DNA of 64,000 nucleotides from Cryptomeria japonica (Eukaryota; Streptophyta; Pinopsida; Cupressales; Cupressaceae). The notes below the pieces were generated by a model. That model saw only the letters and a list, made by a program, of their open reading frames with translations. It was not told the DNA's origin and made no database searches. A program made the position numbers and the translations under genes. The stretch is taken from contig NC_081406.1 in assembly GCF_030272615.1 (NCBI RefSeq), positions 240,054,422 through 240,118,421 of the forward strand, in the 5' to 3' direction. This document shows, one piece after another, positions 33,496 to 45,058 of this stretch; within the stretch, counting starts at the first letter, position 1, and every line of letters starts with the position of its first letter.

Positions 33496-34717
33496 GGAAA
33501 TACATGTTTAACATAGTAACACTTCAAATACATTCAATACTTGATAATAACTTCACCCATAAACATATGCATGTGGTGTGTCACCAATATCATAACCATT
33601 AGCTTTGCATGCATAATTACTCAAACAAAGAATCACATGAAAAATGCACAACACATGACACACAGATTTTTCACGTGGAAACCCAAATGGGAAAAACCAC
33701 GGTGGGGATGAATACCCACAAGCTTGTTTTTGAACTCTTTTGAAGATCGCTCTATTAGGAGCCTAGTCCGATTAGAGACTTTACAATAAGGTTCTGCTAG
33801 GAACCAATCCTGTTAAAGATCACCTAGTTAAGGGATGGCTATATACCCTGTTAAAGGTTACCCCGCTAGAGGATTTAAAGAACTCAATAAACTTGAGTCA
33901 CCTAGTTAGAGGATTTATAGTAAGCCTGTTAAAGCTACCAGGTAAAGGGATTTTCCAACTATTGAAATAGTTAGAAGACAACAGGTAAAAACTTTGATCT
34001 AATAACAACACTACATGCCAAGGCAGATCCTTTTCAGTTCCTCTACTTTTGCAATCACACTCTATAGTTTTCTCTTACTGTTCCGGCAAGTATCTCCTCA
34101 CTTAGATACACACACAACATTTTCCAACCACTTAAAATAACAAACATCATCAACCTTATAAACAACAATTAGGTCGGTAGCATAAACCCTAAACCCTAAG
34201 CATCTTAGGTTTACAATACAAGCTGTCCAATCCTAACCATCCAAACACTTTGCATAGAGATATACAATTTCAAATAGATCACAAGACAATTTGCATTGTT
34301 CATTCTTCACCGCACATGGGAATCAGTAGCTCATCACACTTTCTTCTCATACCGCCAAGAAGAATGTTCATTCCTGAGGTAGACTTTTAATGCAACCGAT
34401 CTTCTCATGCAAGATCCTTAAGGAAATCCTTGACGTGCACAAAGCTAACGTGGCACCTTGATCTCATTCTCATCTCTTAGCTAACTCATCACAGAATATC
34501 ATTGGTTTCATCTCACAAGTTGGATTTCCAAACTAGAAACCCTAGAGCTGAGACTACCAACTAAATGTCACACTTAGTGAAACCTCGACACTGGTTCACT
34601 GCATTTCTTCATACCGGTTCGCCAACTTCTTTCGATCTGCATACCGGTTAACTTACACTTTTTGACATCAATGAAAATATACATTATCATCATATCAACA
34701 TACTGGTTATGCCAACA
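33488..34717 (-). repeat. 5' LTR of Copia-2, outer part deleted at the internal side
   Basis: Matches the other LTR from about 19747 onward. The first roughly 130 bp on the low side, the primer-binding site and gag are gone. The join carries TTAACCATGG, a 10-base stretch that also occurs in the intact LTR at 19748, which suggests short-homology deletion. It ends GCCAACA at 34717 before the CATGC target duplication. Confidence 0.88.
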
Positions 34718-34722
34718 CATGC
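34718..34722. repeat. Right target-site duplication of Copia-2 (CATGC)
   Basis: Matches 19613-19617. It lies within the zinc-knuckle codons of Gypsy-C. Confidence 0.85.
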
Positions 34723-36061
34723 ACCTCCACATACATAACACAGTCCCCTCACCTATACTTGTACTATTGAAATTGTGCTAGTCTATGATATTCAAGGTCT
34801 ACTAGAATTACCCTAACCACCTCTAAAGGATTGTTGAGCTTGAGGAAATCTCATCTACTATCATTGTGGCCTCTGATCTTTACATGGACCTTCTATGTTC
34901 CATGTCTTAGGTTGTCCACCTTGTGCATCCTACTTTGTTCTAACCCTTTGTGCATATTGTTGATGTTTCTATGATGGTCTGAGTCCCCATGGAAGGTCTG
35001 AAACCTCCCTTATATGGGAGAGGGGGTCTACAAGATCCATGATCTTGATGACTCTAGATACAGTTTTAAAATCATTCACAAGACTCCTATGACCTATCAC
35101 AAACCTCCTCTACAATGTAGGCCTTCTCTACTATAACCTTAAGGGCTTTTGGAGATACCATACGTACTGGTCCTTAGATATTAGGGTTCAAATCCCTAAC
35201 AAAACTATTGACGAGAAAGTTTTCATCCTAAATATAGTTTGCATACTACAAGAGCTCTAGGAATCGACTCTCATATTATGCTTTCTCTTTTTTGTAAATC
35301 ATGAAATTCATCAATGCTCTTTTGGACTATGAAATATATCAAATCCTTGAAGTTCTATTGGAAGGTTCTCCATGATAATATATCCAATAACAGATTGTAT
35401 TTTTTCTCCTCTTGTCACCACCATGTGGAAGTTGGTCCTCTCAACAAGTGCACCATGAACCTAGCCTTAAGAATACTCTCATAAGGGAATAACCTAAAGC
35501 ATTGATCAAGACAAAGAAACCATGACTCTACCTCCACTCCACTAGTGGATTTTGAGAACATGGGTGGCTTAGGCCTAAGTAACTCTCAAATATGATCTAA
35601 TATATCCTATGGTACCCTCTACACAACCTTTGCCTTTGACTATAGTGGTCTATGATGTAGTGGTATCAAAATGTGCACTCACTCATCATCCATCTCATCC
35701 ACTCGTACCTCTTAGGCCTAGGGAGGTCGCCTACTGTGCTCATGTCTCTTGGGATTATTGTCCTTGACCTTAGGATAATGTCCTCATGGTACTTTTCCTC
35801 TAGGTGGAAATATATCTTGTATGACTCCAATCAAGTTTTGTGGAGCCTAAAGTATTCACGGGCCTAACTTTGGCTGCACATCTTGTTGAGGACCTTTAGG
35901 TCAGTGAAATTTTGGTTATTCCTCCTATCATGCTACTCCTTCTATAGTGCTCGTATGTGGATGTGTTATCCTTGATCCTTGTGCCATCCATAAATCATAC
36001 AAATTGAGTTCTAATTAGTCTTAACAGATTGTCAATCCAAATTTCCCAGTGTGGGAACCTA
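34723..36061 (-). pseudogene. Gypsy-C gag pseudogene (right fragment)
   Basis: Read on the minus strand, the Gag core is visible at about 35600-35420: LRPKPPMFSKSTSGVEVESW, then RLFPYESILKARFMVHLLRG followed by PTSTWW, the usual gypsy pattern of a sugar-poor helix region with a WW. Further down, CYVCGGA (about 34735) is the first half of a CCHC zinc knuckle whose second half is at 19612. Stops and frame changes are frequent. It lies between the primer-binding site at 36062 and the Copia-2 insertion, in the correct order for a minus-strand gypsy element. Confidence 0.8.
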
Positions 36062-36073
36062 GCTCTGATACCC
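36062..36073 (-). promoter_or_regulatory. Primer-binding site of Gypsy-C (initiator tRNA-Met type)
   Basis: The minus strand reads GGGTATCAGAGCTAGGTTC, matching the initiator tRNA-Met site TGGTATCAGAGC except for the first base. It lies next to an LTR end ...GGGTATTACA at 36075. Confidence 0.75.
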
Positions 36074-36074
36074 T

Positions 36075-37662
36075 TGTAATACCCAAAATATCTAACTTTT
36101 GAAAAAGGTCATAACTACAATTTTTTTGAAATCATCATCACTTTTAAGATGCAACACCTGCAATCTCAATTCAGAGAACTACCAAGTATTCTCCAAACCA
36201 ACTCAAATAGACTAGAGTAATAAATAACAACAACTAAGTCCACCATCTGAGCAACAAGGGACTTGTAAACTTTATAGTACAATATACACAAATTGTAAAC
36301 ACTATATCCAAAACCACACTCCATAGGCTTTACATACTAGAGGAAGGCAAAGTATTCTTATATTTGGATATTAAAGACTCTTTCCCACATAAATAGTATG
36401 TATTGCTTATTGAAACTTTCATTACACCAAACTTTTGAAAACTACCTCAACCTTACTCAATATCACTACAAGACCACACAACAACATCAAAAGATACATT
36501 TCTAGACCATTTATAATAAATAGTGACATCAATGACAACACAAGATAGGTTGACATCAATGACAACACAAGACAGGCTACCATCAATGACAACACAACAC
36601 AACAACTCATGTTTCCAACAAAATATTTTTAGAAGATATGGTGGGCTAAGATGATAGCTATGGGTGGTGATAAACATAGAATTGAGCCTATAATTTATGA
36701 TCATATAAAATAAAATATAATTTAGTGAAATATTTGATATAATGATGACTTTTCTCTATTTATTAAAATACTTAATAGTCATACTAATACATGCTCACCA
36801 TGGAATTTGTGAATGGATGGGAGAATAGAGAGTCAAGATGAAAGCCTAATAGATTTTATTGTTATTGAAGAAATACATGTAGAAGTTACTAGGCTCTTCC
36901 TTTTTCACACAAATACATACAAATATAGAAAGAATTGTTGATGAAGCTATTTTTTATTTTTCTAAACCTTGGAGAGGACCTAAAAAAAATCCATTGTCAC
37001 ATGAGGAGTTTTGTTAAGGCATTGTGTAACAACATATAACTCTTTGTCATAATTTATTCTACCCTGAAGTGTAGGTTCTAACCCTTATACTATTATCATT
37101 TTATATTTCTACTTCACTATCAGTACAAAAGGACTTTTTGATTCTCATTTTATTTATCATCCTATACAAAAAATAATAATTTTAGAATGTAAAATGATGA
37201 TAAATATAGTTTCTTTGTAGCATATATTAACTTTATTAATTGTGAATTTTGTGAAACTTAAAAACTTGAGTGTAAAAAAGAATCCTAAATCTAAGAAGTG
37301 TATTAGAGGGCCTAGTTTTCCCTAGTCTTTAGATGATACTTGAATGGCTATTGATAAGATGGGTGATTATGAATTTGACTTTGATAAATTCTTAAAGGGT
37401 GACGATTTTAGGTTTATGGAATCCATGGAAGTAAATGGTTGTGGCAAAGGTAGTAAAACTAGAAGGAAAAGAAATCAATTTGAGTTAGGCAGAGTGACAA
37501 TGAAAGGGAAGATTTTGTGAGATAAGGAGGAAGGGAAAAACCTTCCCATAGTGTGTTATTGGTAAAAATTTCTTGTGAATTGATGACCCTTGTCATATCC
37601 TTTTCAAGACTATTGTTGCTCCCTATACCAATACTAAATACCTTTTGGAGATGTGTAATATT
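36075..37662 (-). repeat. 5' LTR of Gypsy-C and adjoining DNA (outer end uncertain)
   Basis: The LTR end TATTACA (minus strand, 36075) next to the primer site is clear. No second LTR of this family is in the window, so the outer end cannot be set; 37662 is only the point where another LTR-like start occurs. AT-rich, without a convincing gene. The frame 37263-37500 (plus) shows weak protein-like text (MGDYEFDFDKFLKGDDF) that I cannot place. Confidence 0.45.
36526..36602 (+). repeat. Short tandem repeat CATCAATGACAACACAA
   Basis: Three copies of CATCAATGACAACACAA with 24-28 bp spacing, preceded by a related ACAACATCAAAAG. The minus-strand frames here (36422-36610) are repeat translations. Confidence 0.7.
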
Positions 37663-38260
37663 GTTACATCCCACTTGTGCCCTAGTTGATTTTGTGCAGT
37701 ATTTATGCCTTGATACATGTTAACCCTAGTGCATTTTTTATATACTCGTATGATGTATAATGTGCCTAGTTTTATGCTTTAAATGATGGATTTATTTAGA
37801 TGATTATTCATTTGTGAATGATGATAATTATGCTTTCTATGATGATTTGATGTACTTTGATTGATTAAATTGATGAAATTGTAGTTAACAATATGATATC
37901 ATGTTTCACTTTTGTCATGAATTATTAATTGTTAGAACTAGGCAAGATTTGGATCTAACCAATTTCTATGGGCCAAGTGTGTGTAGGAGTCCATCATCCT
38001 CCACGAAAGGAGAGAAATTATCATCAGGACGAGAGGTGAACGAAAGAAGAACTCAATGTTGTTTGAAAACCCTAACCTAGCCAGGTAAGCTATGTTGATC
38101 TTGTTAGACCTTGTTAGCCAGTGCGCTAGGTAACCTTGTAGGTCATTATAGAGAATTTAGGGTTTATAACCCTAGGGTTTGTCGTTTCTCAAGATAATTA
38201 TTAATTATTAATATTAATTAAATATTTCATTAATTATTAATCAAGTTGGCTGGGGCTAAT
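37663..38260 (+). other. Possible LTR start, plus strand
   Basis: TGTTACATCCCACTTGTGCC at 37663 is typical of the start of plant gypsy LTRs. A G/A-rich transcribed-leader-like part follows at 37975-38180. No partner LTR was recognised, so this is tentative. Confidence 0.25.
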
Positions 38261-38261
38261 G

Positions 38262-38330
38262 TTACTTTTATTATATAAATATATATAAATGTATATGTAT
38301 ATATATGTTATATATATATATATATATCCT
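38262..38330. repeat. AT dinucleotide-rich microsatellite
   Basis: Runs of TATA/ATAT over about 60 bp. A smaller one lies at 38671-38690 and another at 44537-44566. Confidence 0.8.
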
Positions 38331-41031
38331 ATATGAATACCTGGGTACGAGAGTATGTATACAAGGTTGTATACGTACTACCATAGTCAAGTATTCGTAG
38401 GGAGTATGGGTCGCATATATATTTAAATTAAATTATAAATTGTATGGCAATGTTTATTGTATTGCTTGACTTGGATTATTTTCTTAATATTGAAAGGAAA
38501 TAAGTTTTAAGTAAAATATTTTAATTTTATTCATCACCAAGCCATGACATATTTACCCATTCTATGAGCATGTTATAATATTATATCAGATATTAGGAGA
38601 TTTGAAAAAGAATAGAGTAAGCAAGTAAAAAAAATAAAAAATGGGTTTAACGCATTATCAATACTTCCTAATATATATATATATATATTGATATCAATTG
38701 AAAAAAAAGAAAAAGAAGGGAAAAGCATAAAATATATATTATTATGCATTCAATTCTTAGAAGAGGAATGGAAAGATATTTTCACGGAAAGCTTCTACTG
38801 GAAGGGAGAAATGCTGAAGGCATGAGAATGGATCACAAGATTAACGTGACTCCTTGGGCACTTTGAGAATTCCACCTGGTATTAGGGCGTGGTAATGAGT
38901 AAAAACATTTTGGCAAATACATAAGGAAAAAGGAAAGAAAAGGATTCATTCGTTCTCCATTCTTCATCTTGGATGACACTCCATTCTCTTCTTCTTCTTA
39001 GACGACTAAGAATAATGATTTTGCTTTGCAATTTTACCAGATTTCAGCTCAACCATTTCAAAATATCGAGGGTTTTGTTTGGAAAGGGAATTTGAGTGCA
39101 TTAGTTGATGGATTCTACTTTCTTAGGTCATGTATCCCTACAAAATTGACTATTATTCTTCTTTTATCATTCTAGTTTTTTTTAAAAAAAGATTGAGGAA
39201 GTCACAAAATGCAGAAATGTTTTCGTATAATGTCTTGAATTTTTTTGGGTAAGTTGCATTCTGTAGTTGAATGTTGAAAGAGTTTGAAAATGGGTAAGGG
39301 TTAACCCTTATTCTATCAAAATAAATACGTAATGCATCTTCAGCATTTGTAAGAAATCATAATTATTACTATTGAATTAGGGAAGGGTTGGGCAGTTTGA
39401 AATGGGAAAGGAAATATACACCCCACAGCTGCCTTATTCTATAGTTAACTAGAATTACTGGTTGTTATATTGTAAATTAGGAATTGATTTCTCTTCCATT
39501 CTGCTCTTAATTCATAAAGAAGGGCTTACGTAGCTGGGACTGCATTTATTTATTTTGTTCCTCTTCAAACTAGAATATGTACTAAGTTTTTATGCATATA
39601 TGTTTATATATACATTAAGTATGTATAAATATGTGTGTATAAGAATCTACACGATGGTTTCTACAAGTCTGATGTAAAATGTGAAATTATAAAAGAACCT
39701 ATACTTCTAATATTAGACAAGGGTTTGAATAGTTTGCAATTCTAAGGAAATATAGACATTTTCTTATCTGTAACTATGCTATTAGCTTCTTTGAACAACA
39801 AAAACTTCTTCCTTCATAAAAGATTTTGGACAAACTATAGATATCTGAGTTCTTTAATGGAACTACTGGCTCATCATTATATTAGTGTTGAGCTAATGCA
39901 TCAACCTCTTGGAGGAACATTCTATTCTATTTCAGTTATGGAAAGAAAGGGGATGATTAACTTGTATCATTGTTTTCTTACAAACTAAGTGAATAAGGGT
40001 ATATGTAGTATTATATATACTTACATACATATACAACCTATATAAGTACTTCCATATACATGGGTGTGTGTGTATGTAAGCATGGAGATATAATACTACA
40101 TAGTGGTATATGTATAATCTATAGATTTGAATTCTTAAGCTATGTAATAAACTAAAAATAATTATATCAGTAATGTTCCCCAGTTTAGAATCAGAAACTT
40201 GCATAGTCTCATGTTTAGAAGACTACAGACACCTTAATCAAGCTTCCTTAGTTTTGCTCAAACTTGAACAAATCAATCAACAATGTCAAATACACTATCT
40301 AATTGAGATTACCCTCTTGGTTATAAAACTAACCTATACCCTAGCCTAGGAAGGCAAAGGGTAGAAGAGAACTATTGTACATGATTCAATTAGCATCACT
40401 ATTGGGAGTTCATTCTCAAGAGGCCCAGACAACAGAGACATGTCCAACAAACTATATTCCATACTTAGGAATTGTACGTACAATTGGCAGCTCTTATGCC
40501 CCCTAACTTCCCAAGCCAGGGATTCAGTTGATATATTTTAAGACATTGCAGTTAGAATGAGGAAGAAATTAATGATAACACTTAGAATACTAAAACTGTA
40601 TCCATTGAACGCTAACACAAAAAGTTGGGCCTTAGTTCCCCTTTTGAGTTCAGTTGAACTCCTAAAACCTAGACTTATTGCCGAGAAGGGTGAGATCATT
40701 GACAACACATTAATTTGTGCTTACAGTGTAAAACCTTGGCCAAGGTGGTGTTGCATAATGCATGCACTCGTTTAATCTTTAGCACCAGATACACCCCTAG
40801 TCAGAGTGTCATACTAGTAGGGAGTTAACCTTAGTGTATGACCGACTAAGAGTGTAGGTCCTAACACCAATTCTTAGATGGCATTGAGTTCTCTTTTTTC
40901 CTTTACCTCCCTGTGAAGGGCCAGGCCAATCCAGATGGATATGGCACGGGGGACTAGATAGTCCGTGGTTGGGCAGAAAAGCAACCTAATGATACTTTCC
41001 CTCCTCACCAGTATCATGATAGAGTTTGAAG
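38331..41031. other. AT-rich intergenic DNA, no gene recognised
   Basis: The open frames here (39776-39988, 39932-40204 minus, 40557-40775) show no conserved motif. The part 40780-41030 has a somewhat higher GC content but no identifiable feature. Confidence 0.6.
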
Positions 41032-41080
41032 TTCAGAATTTAGCATCAGTTGAAAAGTGCTCTCTAAACCCTATCTCTCT
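41032..41080 (+). repeat. 49-bp repeat shared with 44742-44790
   Basis: TTCAGAATTTAGCATCAGTTG and the following 28 bases match 44742-44790 with two or three differences. Sequence on either side does not match, so it marks a repeat end or a duplication boundary. Confidence 0.75.
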
Positions 41081-42463
41081 TTAATTTCATGCAAAATTAT
41101 TTATTTCTTAATCTTACATGTATACTTAATTTTAGTTCAATGTAATCAATCTTTCAGTTATCGTTATTCTTGTTCCTGTCTACTTACTATGTTATGTTAA
41201 TAACTATAATTGCAATAGTTAGATTATTTGAATTGATATCTCTTTTAAATTTCTAGTATGTTACAAATATAATGAATCAAGTAGTTTAAAATATGAATCA
41301 TCTTTATGAGGTAGTGGAAACTTAGCAAGATATTAGAAAAATAACAAGATAGGATAGAAAAAATGTGAGCACTATTAAGGATAGTATAAACAAATTTATT
41401 GAATTTAACTTCTTCTTCATAAAGGAATATTGTTATGGGGTTGAAAATCCTAACTAATATAATGAAAAGGTTAACTTAAGGCACTGAGAAATCAAAGAAA
41501 TAAGTGGTAGGCCGAAGCTTCAATACTAAAGGAAGTAAGGCTAAGTTTATTTTTTAGGAAAGAAATGACCTAAATTGCTTCATTAACATTCATGAAATTT
41601 ATAGAGAATAACTAAAATAAAAGTTGTTGGCTTGTTGCCCTTGTTTCTTTCTTTTTTTTTTTTCAGTATTATTGGTCTCTTAGGACTTGTGCTAACTCGA
41701 TGCTTCATTTTAGTCCGTAAATCTTCTCTTCTGTTGCATGTATTACAGATTTTAAATGCAAGGCACCTTACTTAGTGTACTCAAGGACCTTGCTGCTGAT
41801 GTTTTCATTCCGGAGGACTACGTAAATAGCCACCGTTCAAGGAAAACAGGGTCCAAGCAACAACTGAACACTTCTACAAATGCTGCCATACTCACAAGGA
41901 TTTTTATTTGCACAGAAGAATAAAAATCCACATCGTGCAAGCTAGGATGACTCATTTCCTTCTTGCTCGTGTAGCTTACGTGGATATAGGACTTTTAACT
42001 CCTATTAGAGAAATGAAACTTGCAGGTAGAATAAGCATTCCGTTTAACAGATCCATGCAATAGATGTTAGGGTCATAGATGTTCATGATACAACTTACAA
42101 GTTCAGCAAATGTTATATGGATTAGATTATAATATGCAAGTAGCTATTAGAATAATTGGTCTTTATAATTTAAATAAATAACATTATTATTATTTTCTAA
42201 TTTGAAGAACAACTAAATATCTATAATATGCAATGTAACGATGGTTGAATTTTTCAAGAATTTCCAAAAGTCATATTGATTACTCTTTTAAGGAGCAAGA
42301 ATGAGGATGTATGTTTTTAACATAAGCATGTTGCATCATTGTTTTGGATTGAGGTATTTGATCAAAATGAAGAAATTGAAATACTTGGCCCCTATTTTTT
42401 GTTGGAATTGATTTCTCCCATTGGCTGAGCAACTAACTTGAAGAAGAGCATCTCAATTAACAC
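41081..42463. other. AT-rich DNA with one short exon-like frame
   Basis: Mostly unrecognised. At 41756-41923 (plus) a 55-residue frame, MQGTLLSVLKDLAADVFIPE..., follows a pyrimidine-rich stretch ending TATTACAG, but has a TAA directly before its ATG. A perfect 11-bp inverted repeat (GGATTTTTATT) lies at 41898-41929, overlapping the end of that frame. Confidence 0.4.
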
Positions 42464-42474
42464 TTAACATTGAT

Positions 42475-42555
42475 AGTTGGGAGAATATTGTAGATGCTTT
42501 GACAAAGCTAAGCAACATATAGAAGTTGAGGTAGTATAAAAGTCTATGGGTCTCT
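42475..42555 (+). pseudogene. C-terminal end of a copia pol (copy 1)
   Basis: ENIVDALTKLSNI, stop, KLR reads like the conserved end of copia RNase H (usually ...ADxLTKPL...KH.KLR...). Only this terminal piece is present. The same piece recurs at about 45070-45150 in copy 2. Confidence 0.6.
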
Positions 42556-43018
42556 CAACCCATATAATATAGTTGATAGTGTTATTATAGCTTTAAAATT
42601 ATAAGTTAGATAAGTAGGAGAATGTGACAAAAGGTTTCTCAACCTTGCATCATAATATTGAGAACATCAATAGAAATGTAATTTTAGGCTATAGAGGTCA
42701 TTTTTTGCTAAAAGTATAATCAAAACATGATTTAATTTGCTACAATGAGTTATTATGAGAAGAACCATGCTTCAAGATTTATAAATTGGGGCTCAATTAG
42801 CTTTCCAAATTAAAATCTATGGCCTTTACAAGTAATCTACAAACATTAAAATGTAAGAGCACCTATAATTCATGGGATTTGTTAGAAGGATTTAAACATG
42901 TTGATCAAGGACATTCACCAACCTAATACATATTATTATGACTAGATCACATATCTAAATAAATGGTTGGAATAATGAAAATTGGAACACCCAAGTCGGG
43001 AGGATAAAGTTATGACAT

Positions 43019-44200
43019 TGTAGTGCATCCTAAATTGTACTCACCTACAATTTTGTCCTCACTAGGCCTCACTTTGGCATTTAGGCTTCCAAGGCCTGAT
43101 TGAAGCATTGATTCTACTCACACCAACTATCAAACACAATTTTTCACTTTCTACACTATCTCCCCTTAATCCTGGAGCCCTGATTTCTAGGACCATGGCT
43201 CCAACACCATGGTGCCAACACCATTGTGCCAGTGCCATGGTCCTCTAAAAAAGGGTCCATTTTGGGGCTTCATAATGGTCACCTAATTTGGGCGGGGCCT
43301 AGATCACATGTTGGATCATGTTAGAAATTTAATTTGTTTTCTGACCATCAAGTATTAAAGGAGGTCTACCCCTCTCATTTTAATCCTAATTGGAATTCCT
43401 AAACAACTCAAGAGAGCAAAATTAAGCTCAAACATACAAGTGAGAAAGCAATCAGTCTTCTATCAAGCATTCAAGCATAAGTGAAGTCAAGATTCAAGCA
43501 TTGGAGATGACATTCATGTTGTATGTTTTATGAATACAATCTATAAGAAACCCTAATTCCTTGGTGGAGACAAACAAAACTTCATTAAAGGTATATCATT
43601 AGTGTTTCATTCATTCTCATCCTTTCCCTCAAAAGGAAAGTAATTTACTGTAGTAATTCATTTACACTTTCAATTCAATTTCATGGTAAATTCTATGATT
43701 GAGGATTGACCTAAGGCAAACCCCTATTTCCAAGAATTTACCCCTTCCTTTTGTGTGTAGGAAACAAGTACAATGTTGTGTTTGGGAGAACCAATAGGAT
43801 TCACAGAGACAAACAGGTTCAACTTTCAATGATGAGAAATTCAGAGGACCAGGCCGAATTCGAGTATCATAGGCTCGAAAATTCCAGCCAAACTTTTGAT
43901 AACATATCTAAAACATCTTCAACTCAAATCTAGGTTGGTGGCTACGTACAACATCTGTAGCTCATTGTTTCTACTAGATTGCTTCAATAATCACCTATCT
44001 TGCCCCAATCTTTAACAAATTCAAATCAATTCAATTTAAGGAGGAAAGAGTGTCATCAAAGAGGCCTGGAATCAAATTGGAATCTAGGCCTATCAAGGCT
44101 AGATCTATTAGATTCTACTCCTCCTTAATGTAATACATAATTAGGTTTGTTAGTAGTTTTATTATCATAATTTATCCCTAACCCTAATTTTCCCACCATT
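43019..44200 (+). repeat. LTR related to Gypsy-D (family E), copy 1
   Basis: Starts TGTAGTGCATCCTAAATTG after a purine-rich GGGAGGATAAAG. It shares the plan of the Gypsy-D LTR: a GGACCATGGC...GCCATGGTCC palindrome (43190-43243), CAAGCATTCAAGCA repeats, TTGACCTAAGGCAAACCCCTA, and TTTTGTGTGTAGG. The right end is not clear. Confidence 0.7.
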
Positions 44201-44532
44201 ATAGATATGCAATAATATATTCTTATGATAGGTGTAAGCAATATTTATATTTAGCGTGAGTACTATTATTGGGAGTTGGGCATTAGAATTTGATTAAGAT
44301 ATTTAGGGACCACTTTTGGATGGTAATATCTCATGGATTTTTATTTCCCTTGAGTGATTTCATATACATTTTTATCTATTTATTGAGTGGTTGAGATGGA
44401 ACTTGGATAGTATATTTGAAGGTATGTTATGCTAGCATTACATTAATCTTTCAACCTCCACAAACATATAGAATAGATAAATTGATAAAATAAATGCTTT
44501 TTCTCCTTAGCGCATTAAGGAATAAAGATAGG

Positions 44533-44569
<37 letters not shown>

Positions 44570-44741
44570 ATGGAGTCAACCTTGGTCAATGGGAAAAATT
44601 GTTATTATTAATGAAATAACAAATGGGGAAATTATATAGATAGGGGATGGAGCACGGAGGGAGAGGAGGGAGTGGTGTTAGGGTTTCTATAGGCGAAGAT
44701 GCTATTGGAAGTGAAGATGACCTAGATCTGGATGGTTCGAA

Positions 44742-45058
44742 TTCAGAATTTGGCATCAGTTGAAAAGTGCTCTCTAAACCTTATCTCTCTCTAAATCAAT
44801 CAAAATCAACATACAATTGGTAAGAACTTGATGAAGTGCATATCTTGTGCTAAATTGTAACATATGGATTTGATTAGTCTTTTGTTCTTTCTAGATGTAT
44901 AATAAAACAATGAAAATGTATTCCTATAAAATATCTAGTTTAGTTTATGATAGTTATACTAATAACAACTTCATAGAATTAAATATTTGATTTGTGATTT
45001 TTTCATTAAATAGATATATATTATTAATGATGAAGATATATTTAATCCTAGCATAAAA
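44742..45058. other. Spacer between the two tandem copies
   Basis: Begins with the 49-bp repeat also present at 41032. The remainder is AT-rich without recognised features. Confidence 0.6.

Larger units (their letters stand above)
19618..34717 (-). mobile_element. Copia-2, Ty1/copia element interrupted by Gypsy-D
   Basis: On the minus strand it begins TGTTGGCATAACC at 34717 (5' LTR), followed by a deleted junction, protease, integrase and RT (33495-30824). It then breaks off at 30823, where Gypsy-D sequence starts, and the remaining piece is most of the 3' LTR (20646-19618). The 5-bp duplication CATGC flanks the whole block. RNase H, the last 360 bp of the 3' LTR and the right end of Gypsy-D are absent, so one deletion removed all of them. 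Confidence 0.87.
42464..44737 (+). repeat. Tandem segmental repeat, copy 1
   Basis: Matches 45059-47065 with an offset of 2,595 bp and a few percent differences. Copy 1 has about 250 bp near 44310-44560, including an AT microsatellite, that copy 2 lacks. It contains, in order, the end of a copia pol, an LTR resembling Gypsy-D, and the start of a LINE-like sequence. Confidence 0.9.

Noticed and set aside
34185-34200. AAACCCTAAACCCTAA, a plant telomere-like stretch
   Set aside because: Only two units, inside the Copia-2 LTR. The other LTR has a shorter form, so it is ordinary LTR variation.
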